From Candidatus Dojkabacteria bacterium (GTDB taxonomy: Bacteria; Patescibacteriota; Dojkabacteria; B142; OLB20): a stretch of 10,733 nucleotides of DNA. The translations under genes and the position numbers were made by a program. The notes under the pieces were generated by a model that saw only the letters and a list, made by a program, of their open reading frames with translations, was not told the origin of the DNA and did no database searches. Position 1 is the stretch's first letter. Each line of letters starts with the position of its first letter. This document shows, in pieces, positions 6,401-10,733 of the stretch. The stretch lies in NCBI GenBank assembly GCA_020429485.1, contig JAGQLK010000025.1, forward strand, positions 1 to 10,733. The letters are read 5' to 3'.

Positions 6401-7036
6401 AATAAAGAAGAAAAGCAATCAATTCATCTAACTGACTATCCACACCCAGATATTAAGTTCATGGAAAAATCTGAAGAATTGATGTATCAAATGGATAAGG
6501 TTCGACAAATAGTAGCTCTTGGACAATCAGTTAGAGTTCAAAACGGCTTGAAGGTAAGACAGCCGCTTGCAGAGATCGAGGTGATTTCTGACATCGATCC
6601 AAATCGTAATATCGATATTGAACAATGGATGAAGGAATTGATTATGGATGAATTAAATGTTAAGAAAGTAGATGAGAAATCAGAATTAACTGATAGAGAT
6701 GGGTGGATTAGAGCAAAAGATGATTCAAATAATATAGAAATTAGTATTGATACAAACCTAACTGATGCTTTAAGACGTGAAGGCATGTACCGAGAGTTAG
6801 TTAGACAGGTACAGAGTAACCGTAAAAAGTCAGGAATGCAGATAGGAGATAAAATATCATTGCAAATATCTAGTGAATCAAATGAAGTAAAAACAATGCT
6901 AGACTTATTTAAAGCAGAACTTCTCTCTGGTACAAATGCTAACGATATTATACTTGTCGATACACCTGGAGAAAATTGGGAAACAGCTAAGTTAGGCGAC
7001 GATAAAGCCCTATTCTCTATCACGAAAGTAAATTAG
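3476..7036 (+). CDS. ileS: Isoleucyl-tRNA synthetase (type 2) with embedded histidine-phosphatase domain
   Basis: IleRS charges tRNA-Ile with isoleucine in the cytoplasm. At 1186 residues the chain is longer than usual because of an insert at about 496-676 (described separately). The GTG start gives the typical N-terminus FPELEDNITKFWKEHNIF, and no ATG precedes the catalytic region. The HIGH-type motif reads HYGS (55-58), with Ser replacing the last His. The editing domain (CP1) has TTTPWTLPSN (from 229) and GTGIVHSAPGFGDID (319-333), where D333 aligns with the conserved editing Asp. Cys pairs CTRC (182-185) and CWRC (396-399) may bind zinc. The core resumes at about 677 with DLHR and then DVWLDSGSMPYA, and KMSKS is at 778-782. 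An anticodon-binding domain with WYIRRSRDRF follows, and then the C-terminal region of eukaryote-like IleRS (VRQPLAEIEV, RREGMYRELVRQVQ). The zinc C-terminus of type 1 enzymes is absent. Type 2 enzymes are typically mupirocin-tolerant. Confidence 0.96.
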   Translation: MFDKVNPRQSFPELEDNITKFWKEHNIFKKSIEQRDPENKYVFYDGPPFITGAPHYGSLLPTIAKDVIPRYQTMNGKYVERQWGWDAHGLPIENKVEKQLGIENRRQIEEYGIQKFVDACYEYTKNTSAEWKWYIDKIGRWVDFDNSYKTMDQDYMESVIWVFKQIFEKDLIYEGTRTSLYCTRCGTPVSNFEIAMDNSYADMEDPAVTIRFPVITEGKFKDASILAWTTTPWTLPSNKALVVDPEEDYVLISINDEKIILAKKRAEYVLKEHVHNVEDTFKGEELVGLKYKPPFDYFEATDDEHKVYSFEGMVHMEEGTGIVHSAPGFGDIDTEMGAHYKLTNAMSIDDAGKYIAKVKDYEGIYVKDADEKIIADLTEAGILFKSDRIVHRYPYCWRCETPLIHKAQPSWYINIDKIREELIANNEHINWVPDHLKEGRFKKGIEVAPDWGISRTRFWATPMPVWQLVKKNDSGEQEVVERVVIGSRDELREKSVQPITKVILVRHATRDKSEHDGELTEDGWKEVEKLNELLASQEVDAIYTSTMKRCKQTIDEFASNKGLTPIEDDTFGSVDVRMRSDDLLDPLVAKHNVQFVSELPEEVVAETLKEDLNKLEEGFKKILKENEGKSIVISTHGEQIAFIKHLFERKNITEGYAAEIAKGSFITMYFVGDELLDLHRPKIDKITIKGEKGELTRVEDVLDVWLDSGSMPYASKHYPFQDRTDFEDNYPADFIVEYIAQTRAWFYVMHVISTALMGSHSFKNVITTGVLSGTDGRKMSKSYGNYPDPKGVLEEIGAEALRLYMMGSPIMIGGDMDFNEQTLKEQIKTIILPLWNSYSFFVTYANMHKWEPDKILAANIRTDNPDTTHIQWDHIPFDNPKNKLDVWIIAKLQLFIRDVRIALDSYNTPATVRLFPEMINDLSRWYIRRSRDRFAEGDKDALDTLYYVLVEMSKVMAPITPFVTEAIYQNLVAMQNKEEKQSIHLTDYPHPDIKFMEKSEELMYQMDKVRQIVALGQSVRVQNGLKVRQPLAEIEVISDIDPNRNIDIEQWMKELIMDELNVKKVDEKSELTDRDGWIRAKDDSNNIEISIDTNLTDALRREGMYRELVRQVQSNRKKSGMQIGDKISLQISSESNEVKTMLDLFKAELLSGTNANDIILVDTPGENWETAKLGDDKALFSITKVN
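4961..5503 (+). other. Histidine-phosphatase (phosphoglycerate mutase-like) domain inserted in IleRS
   Basis: About 180 residues (496-676 of IleRS) match the histidine phosphatase superfamily. The first strand VILV leads into the R-H-x motif as RHA (506-508). LTEDGWKEVEKL follows (the usual LT-x-x-G helix), and YTSTMKRCKQT carries the pocket arginine R549. A variable helical region comes next, and VISTHGEQ supplies the second catalytic histidine H636. All four pocket residues (R506, H507, R549, H636) are therefore present, so the domain could be active. The reading frame is continuous on both sides. The flanks, GSRDELREKSV before and DLHRPKIDKI after, are contiguous in ordinary eukaryote-type IleRS. 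Substrate is unknown; the superfamily includes sugar-phosphate, nucleotide and phosphoprotein phosphatases. Confidence 0.9.
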
Positions 7037-7052
7037 GAAAAGGGAGAATATC

Positions 7053-7082
7053 TTTACCTTTAGCTAACTAGTTAGCTATACT
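7053..7082 (+). promoter_or_regulatory. Promoter-like region with perfect 18-bp palindrome upstream of the signal peptidase genes
   Basis: TTTACC (7053-7058) and TATACT (7077-7082) are spaced by 18 nt. The spacer plus the first two bases of the -10 box form a perfect palindrome, TAGCTAACTAGTTAGCTA (7061-7078). The site is 24 nt after the ileS stop and about 30 nt before the lepB start. No T-tract follows, so an operator is likelier than a terminator. Confidence 0.45.
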
Positions 7083-7109
7083 GATAGGGTAATTAGTTTT
7101 TATTAGTTT

Positions 7110-7751
7110 GTGTACATGATCGGGTCTAGTAATCCATTTTTAGCTTCTGATAACAGTAAGAGTACCAAGGATGTTGTAACGGACTTTCTGCAGACAATAG
7201 TTTTGGCATTAACATTCAGTTTAATTCTCTACCTAGTATTCCTTGTGCCGAGTATTGTTGATGGACCTTCTATGGAACCTAGTTTCTATGATAATGAGCT
7301 TCTATTTGCTAATAAAACAGTTCAATGGATTGGGAATACCAGTTTCGGCGAAAATTACGACTACAAAAGAGGTGATGTGATTATCTTTAGACATCTTGAA
7401 ACTAACTTAATCAAAAGAATTATAGCTGTGGAAGGTGACACTGTAAGAATCAGTTCAGGTAGCGTTTATGTTAATGGCAAAAAGCTAGAAGAGTCATATA
7501 TTGCTCCTGGTATTGAGACTTGGCCACCTACAGGCACTCGAGCATTTTTAGAAGATAATGAAACCATACGTGTCGAAGAAGGTACATACTTTGTTCTTGG
7601 AGATAATAGAACAGTTAGCAAGGATTCTAGATACTCTGAAGTGGGACTTGTACCAAGAGAAGATATTCGCGGCAGAGTATTTTTAAGATACTGGCCTATT
7701 AATCGCTTTGGTTTAATTGGAGCTGGAGAATTTGTTGAGACGTCTGAATAA
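7110..7751 (+). CDS. lepB: Signal peptidase I (first of two tandem copies)
   Basis: Type I signal peptidase removes signal peptides from exported proteins at the outer face of the cytoplasmic membrane, using a Ser-Lys dyad. The 213-residue protein has a polar N-terminus of about 25 residues, one membrane helix (about 26-47), and then the catalytic domain. Box B is DGPSMEPSF with nucleophile S54. YKRGDVIIF (85-93) is box C. LIKRIIAVEGD carries the general base K102 in box D, and GDNRTVSKDSR (164-174) is box E. A single helix and this length fit the Gram-positive-like short form. The start is either GTG at 7110 or ATG at 7116, two codons later; neither has a Shine-Dalgarno sequence, so the choice is open. 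Two bases separate it from the next copy, so the pair is one transcript, probably from the palindrome-bearing promoter just upstream. Confidence 0.95.
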   Translation: MYMIGSSNPFLASDNSKSTKDVVTDFLQTIVLALTFSLILYLVFLVPSIVDGPSMEPSFYDNELLFANKTVQWIGNTSFGENYDYKRGDVIIFRHLETNLIKRIIAVEGDTVRISSGSVYVNGKKLEESYIAPGIETWPPTGTRAFLEDNETIRVEEGTYFVLGDNRTVSKDSRYSEVGLVPREDIRGRVFLRYWPINRFGLIGAGEFVETSE

Positions 7752-7753
7752 TT

Positions 7754-8377
7754 ATGAATGAAAACGGTACAAAAATAAAAAAGGCAATAGTAGATATTTT
7801 CGAGACGCTAGTCATTGCGTTAGCAATAAGTATTGTCATTTATTTGACCATAGCAATCCCTAATCAGGTAGATGGCGTCTCTATGGAGCCCAATTTTAAG
7901 CACAATGAGTTTCTTCTTACAAATAAGACAATTCAATGGCTAGGACAAACAAGCTTTGGTCAAAACTTCAATTATGACTACAAAAGAGGTGATGTAATTA
8001 TATTTCACAATGGGGAATCTGATCTAATTAAACGAATAATAGCGGTAGGTGGAGACACAATAAGAATTGAAGATGACTCTATTTTCGTTAATGATAAAAA
8101 AGTTGATGAAAAATATATTCCAATTACAATTAGGACTGAAGCTTCAGACTCTTCAAATGCCTTTTTAGTTGAAGGAGAAACTATAACTGTACCTGAAGGA
8201 AGCTACTTTGTGATGGGTGACAATCGAGAAAACAGCAAAGATTCAAGGTTAGCAGATGTAGGATTTGTTGATAGAGAAAACATCAGAGGTAAAGTGTTTT
8301 TCCGTTATTGGCCACTAAATAAGTTTGGTATTATAAAGAGAGGTGAATTCACCGAAATCGAGATACAAACAACTTAA
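7754..8377 (+). CDS. lepB: Signal peptidase I (second of two tandem copies)
   Basis: This is a 207-residue paralogue of the preceding gene with the same layout. One membrane helix spans about 15-36, SMEP has nucleophile S43, and YKRGDVIIF is at 76-84. LIKRIIAVGGD carries base K93, and the box E motif is GDNRENSKDSR (155-165). Long stretches agree between the two proteins (NKT-x-QW-x-G-x-TSFG, YKRGDVIIF, LIKRIIAV, FRYWP/LRYWP), so they come from a tandem duplication. They differ in the N-terminal tail and in the loop before box E: residues about 122-140 here are Ser/Thr/Asp-rich, while the first copy has TWPPTGTR. This loop lies near the family's substrate-binding region, so different substrate preferences are possible but not shown. 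Translation probably depends on coupling to the first copy, two bases upstream. Confidence 0.95.
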   Translation: MNENGTKIKKAIVDIFETLVIALAISIVIYLTIAIPNQVDGVSMEPNFKHNEFLLTNKTIQWLGQTSFGQNFNYDYKRGDVIIFHNGESDLIKRIIAVGGDTIRIEDDSIFVNDKKVDEKYIPITIRTEASDSSNAFLVEGETITVPEGSYFVMGDNRENSKDSRLADVGFVDRENIRGKVFFRYWPLNKFGIIKRGEFTEIEIQTT

Positions 8378-8396
8378 TTCTGCCCTATTTTATTCT

Positions 8397-8405
8397 TATT
8401 ATAAT
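8397..8405 (+). promoter_or_regulatory. Possible -10 element directly before parA (leaderless start)
   Basis: TATTAT (8397-8402) and the overlapping TATAAT (8400-8405) lie 4-7 nt before the parA ATG at 8410. A -10 box this close would place the transcript start at or next to the start codon, giving a leaderless mRNA. No good -35 box is visible. Confidence 0.4.
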
Positions 8406-8409
8406 ATTT

Positions 8410-9174
8410 ATGGTAATCAGTATTGCTAACCAGAAAGGCGGAGTAGGTAAAACTACAACAACCATTAATCTAGGCGTATATCTTGCTAGCAAAGGGAAGT
8501 CTGTATTGTTGATTGACTTAGATCCACAGTCAAACTTAACATCAGGTCTAGGGATCTTAGCTGATGCGGATAAAGAAGCTACTAAAACAATCTACGATAT
8601 TCTAAGTGGAGATACTCCAGCTACTGAAGCAGTGTTGGAAAGTAAGTTCGAAAATCTATCAGTAATACCTGCAAAGATTGAGTTAGCTGGAGCTGAAATT
8701 GAGCTTGTAAATACAATGTCCCGAGAGATGGTACTAGCAAATGCATTGAACGAAATAAAAGAAAAGTATGACTATATTTTGATAGATTGCCCTCCTTCAC
8801 TTGGTTTACTAACAATTAATGCCTTAGCTGCAAGTGATGAAGCATTTATACCAGTCCAAGCTGAGTATTTTGCATTAGAAGGACTTGGCCAATTGATTAA
8901 TACCATTAACATTGTCAAAAAGAGACTAAATAGCCGTTTAGAAATAGGTGGCGTAATTATGACAATGTATGATATCAGAACTAACTTATCAAAAGACGTT
9001 AATGGAGAGGTGGTTAATTTCTTTGGTGATAAGGTATTCAAAACAATTATTCCAAGGAATGTACGACTCTCCGAAGCTCCTTCTCATGGCAAGCCAATTC
9101 TTGAATATGACTCAAACTCACAAGGCGCAATCGCATATGATAATTTAGCAAAAGAAGTTCTAGCAAAAAACTAA
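8410..9174 (+). CDS. parA: Chromosome-partitioning ATPase ParA/Soj
   Basis: ParA-type ATPases bind DNA non-specifically as ATP dimers and drive segregation of ParB-parS complexes. The 254-residue protein starts directly at the first strand. It has the deviant Walker A box KGGVGKTTTT (from K9, with signature lysine K9 and P-loop lysine K14), a Walker A' DLDPQSN (36-42), and a Walker B strand YILIDCPPS with D126. The lack of an N-terminal helix-turn-helix and the short length fit the chromosomal Soj subgroup rather than long plasmid ParA. The C-terminal RNVRLSEAPSHGKPI segment is also typical. ATG 8410 is the only plausible start, since the fold begins at residue 2. The gene lies 32 bp after the second lepB and 17 bp before a methyltransferase that separates it from parB. 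Confidence 0.96.
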   Translation: MVISIANQKGGVGKTTTTINLGVYLASKGKSVLLIDLDPQSNLTSGLGILADADKEATKTIYDILSGDTPATEAVLESKFENLSVIPAKIELAGAEIELVNTMSREMVLANALNEIKEKYDYILIDCPPSLGLLTINALAASDEAFIPVQAEYFALEGLGQLINTINIVKKRLNSRLEIGGVIMTMYDIRTNLSKDVNGEVVNFFGDKVFKTIIPRNVRLSEAPSHGKPILEYDSNSQGAIAYDNLAKEVLAKN

Positions 9175-9191
9175 CTATTAATAGATTCATT

Positions 9192-9770
9192 ATGCCACAC
9201 AAAAAATGGGAACAATTTTATCAAGATAACCAAAGATTTCATCTCGAACCACATGAGATGCTATCTAAAGTCATTACTCATTTACGAGAAATAGAGGCAC
9301 ATAAGGTATTAGATCTCGGATGTGGAAGTGGAAGACATCTAATTGCCCTTGCAGAAGAAGGCTTTGCTGTCGAAGGTATCGACTTTTCTCCTTCTGCTGT
9401 CGATTTAGCACAGAATTGGTTACAGGAAAAAGGTTTTGATTACCGAGTAAGCATTGCTGATCTGCATGAAGAAATTAAGTCTCTTGAAAAGGACTCTTTT
9501 GGGGGTATATTAGCAATCGACTCTATACATTATGGATCGTTAGAAGAATTCAAAAGTTCTTTAAGAGAAATAAATCGCTTACTGATTACAGGTGGACTAT
9601 TATTCCTAGTAGTGCCAACAGAGAATTCAATAATTGATCGGCAGAATATTGAACAAATAATATTCACAGAGGGTCAAATTAGAGACTTGCTAGCAGATCA
9701 TTTTGACATACTCGAATTACGAGTTGATTCCAATAACGACATTGCAATTCTAGCTACTGAAAAAAGCTAA
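9192..9770 (+). CDS. Class I SAM-dependent methyltransferase between parA and parB
   Basis: The 192-residue protein has a Rossmann-like methyltransferase fold. Motif I is VLDLGCGSGRH (39-49), the glycine-rich SAM loop. The second strand ends in GIDFS, with acidic D64 expected to hold the ribose hydroxyls. SIADLHE follows as the third strand, and LAIDSIHYGS occupies the motif IV position. INRLLITGGLLFLVVP then gives the post-motif helix and strand. The opening KWEQFYQDNQRFHLEP resembles the N-terminus of small TehB/UbiE-like methyltransferases that act on small molecules. The substrate cannot be told from sequence: no DNA-methylase DPPY/NPPY motif or RNA-binding domain is present. It is probably co-transcribed with parA (17-bp gap) and is followed 62 bp later by parB. 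Such an enzyme is not a standard member of the parAB unit. Confidence 0.88.
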   Translation: MPHKKWEQFYQDNQRFHLEPHEMLSKVITHLREIEAHKVLDLGCGSGRHLIALAEEGFAVEGIDFSPSAVDLAQNWLQEKGFDYRVSIADLHEEIKSLEKDSFGGILAIDSIHYGSLEEFKSSLREINRLLITGGLLFLVVPTENSIIDRQNIEQIIFTEGQIRDLLADHFDILELRVDSNNDIAILATEKS

Positions 9771-9776
9771 TTCGCT

Positions 9777-9822
9777 TTGAATTGATTTGATATTGATTTA
9801 TATTATAGATATTAGATATTAA
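9777..9822 (+). promoter_or_regulatory. Repeat-rich spacer upstream of parB
   Basis: The gap before parB has TTGA at 9777, 9782, 9787 and 9793, followed by a direct repeat TAGATAT at 9806-9812 and 9813-9819. TTGATT (9793-9798) with TATTAA (9817-9822) at 18-nt spacing could be a promoter whose transcript begins within a few bases of the parB ATG (9833). The repeats are short and AT-rich. Confidence 0.3.
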
Positions 9823-9832
9823 TTTCGAATAA

Positions 9833-10681
9833 ATGGGTTTAGGCAAAGGTCTATCAGCATTGATCTCTGAGGATACAATGAGTGAACTTCAGCAAGGATA
9901 TATTCCAGATTTAGATATTAATAAAATTGTACCTAATCCTTATCAGCCTCGTGCTGAAATCCAACCTGAAACGCTTGTTGAGCTTGCAGATTCTATCCGA
10001 GAACATGGTGTAATCGAGCCACTTATCGTGACTAAGAAATCCGATAGCCAATATGAGCTTATAGCAGGAGAAAGACGATGGCGTGCATCAAAACTCGCTA
10101 AGATTTCCAAAGTGCCAGTTGTTGTTAAGGAAGCATCTCCACAGCAAATGCTCGAACTAGCAATAGTTGAGAATGTTCAAAGAAGTGATTTGAACCCTAT
10201 CGAAGAAGCACTTGCCTTCGAACAACTAGTCAAAATGTTCAAGCTGAGCCATAAAGAAATCGCTGAGAAAATGGGCTTAAGCAGACCTGCTATCGCTAAT
10301 AAAATCAGGCTTTTAAGTCTTCCTGAAGAAGTGAAAAAGTATCTACTGGAATCTAAAATCACAGAAGGTCATGCACGAGCACTACTAGGTTTGACATCAA
10401 ATGATGCAATATTAGCGGCAGCTAAAATCGTTGTCAGAGATAAACTAAGCGTAAGAGCTGTAGAAGAGTTAGTTCGAAGACTAAATCATGGCCATAAAAA
10501 ACCTAATAGAAAACATATGCGAATAGTTGATGAGTATACTCAAAAGCTTGAAGATACACTTAAAGACACATATGGCAAGAAGGTTAAACTTTTCAGAACA
10601 TCCAAGGGTGGCAAGATCGTCATTCCATTTGAAAGTGATGATCAATTGAAAGAAATATACCAAGGACTTACAAAAGAATAA
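9833..10681 (+). CDS. parB: Chromosome-partitioning protein ParB/Spo0J
   Basis: ParB binds parS sites near the origin, spreads as a CTP-dependent clamp, and is the cargo of ParA. The 282-residue protein begins GLGKGLSALI, the short N-terminal peptide that stimulates ParA ATPase in this family. The CTP-binding domain contains NPYQPR (35-40), GERRWRA (79-85, phosphate-contacting arginines) and ENVQR (113-117). The DNA-binding helix-turn-helix follows at about 138-161 (LSHKEIAEKMGLSRPAIANK), then EGHARALLGL and a basic linker (RRLNHGHKKPNRKH). The C-terminal part ends KIVIPFESDDQLKEIYQGL and is probably the dimerisation domain. The length is normal for chromosomal ParB. No copy of the widespread parS consensus was seen in this window by eye. 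Confidence 0.97.
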   Translation: MGLGKGLSALISEDTMSELQQGYIPDLDINKIVPNPYQPRAEIQPETLVELADSIREHGVIEPLIVTKKSDSQYELIAGERRWRASKLAKISKVPVVVKEASPQQMLELAIVENVQRSDLNPIEEALAFEQLVKMFKLSHKEIAEKMGLSRPAIANKIRLLSLPEEVKKYLLESKITEGHARALLGLTSNDAILAAAKIVVRDKLSVRAVEELVRRLNHGHKKPNRKHMRIVDEYTQKLEDTLKDTYGKKVKLFRTSKGGKIVIPFESDDQLKEIYQGLTKE

Positions 10682-10714
10682 CAATCAATATCATAATCAA
10701 TTCTTTATATTCAC

Positions 10715-10733
10715 ATGGAAGAACAAAACTCCA
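10715..10733 (+). CDS. Possible start of the next gene (runs off right edge)
   Basis: An ATG at 10715 opens a frame reading MEEQNS to the window end, 33 bp after the parB stop. It is preceded by TATATT (10706-10711), the same arrangement of a -10-like box close to the start codon seen at parA. Only six codons are visible, so it is supported by position alone. Confidence 0.35.

Noticed and set aside
4777..7023. Reverse-strand open frames inside ileS (4777-5067, 5101-5346, 6538-7023)
   Set aside because: They are antisense to well-conserved IleRS and histidine-phosphatase motifs and show no motif of their own.
7061..7078. Palindrome as the ileS terminator
   Set aside because: The palindrome is AT-rich and no run of T follows on either strand, so it fits an operator better.
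7738..7745. AGACGTCT palindrome at the lepB-lepB junction
   Set aside because: It is only 8 bp and lies within coding sequence, so it is expected by chance.
8621..9041. Reverse-strand open frames inside parA
   Set aside because: They are shadows of the conserved ParA frame without any domain signal.
9763..9778. AAAGC/GCTTT hairpin at the methyltransferase end as a terminator
   Set aside because: The stem is 5 bp, and on the forward strand no T-run follows it.
10177..10684. Reverse-strand open frames inside parB
   Set aside because: They are shadows of the ParB helix-turn-helix and C-terminal coding sequence.
8378..10733. parS site near parAB
   Set aside because: I looked for the TGTTTCACGTGAAACA-type consensus and found nothing close; a lineage-specific parS cannot be excluded.

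Overview
The window is AT-rich, densely coded bacterial DNA that uses the standard code: every recognisable Trp is TGG, and TGA ends lgt. Several traits point to the Patescibacteria/CPR radiation. The IleRS is eukaryote-like (type 2), the conserved proteins are small, start sites show no Shine-Dalgarno sequence, and a short coiled-coil/membrane protein carries a DKAWETS motif that I recall from such genomes. A Dojkabacteria-like lineage is possible, but I cannot place it from this sequence alone.

Layout. Positions 1-2222 are transcribed leftward: a 51-residue zinc-ribbon protein, a 94-residue extremely acidic protein, a ferredoxin reductase-like flavoprotein, lgt (lipoprotein lipidation), and the start of the small coiled-coil protein, which runs off the left edge. 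From 2270 everything is rightward. First comes a short DUF1232/YkvA-like membrane gene broken by a 40-nt tandem duplication, then an anchored extracytoplasmic protein of unknown function, and then ileS. After ileS come two adjacent paralogous type I signal peptidases, parA/soj, a SAM-dependent methyltransferase, parB, and the first codons of another gene at the right edge.

Functionally the window combines envelope maturation (Lgt and two LepB enzymes), translation (IleRS) and chromosome segregation (ParA and ParB, with a methyltransferase between them).

The most unusual feature is inside IleRS. A complete histidine-phosphatase domain (about residues 496-676), with both catalytic histidines and both phosphate-pocket arginines, is spliced into the loop that joins the two halves of the synthetase core. 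The second is the 40-nt duplication at 2360-2439. Its two copies differ almost only at synonymous positions although together they break the reading frame, which suggests a strain-chimeric assembly join or recombination between strains. Other points are a perfect 18-bp palindrome inside the promoter of the signal peptidase pair, tandem 11-bp repeats at the ileS promoter, and the consistent lack of Shine-Dalgarno sequences. I found no tRNA, rRNA, CRISPR array or insertion sequence.
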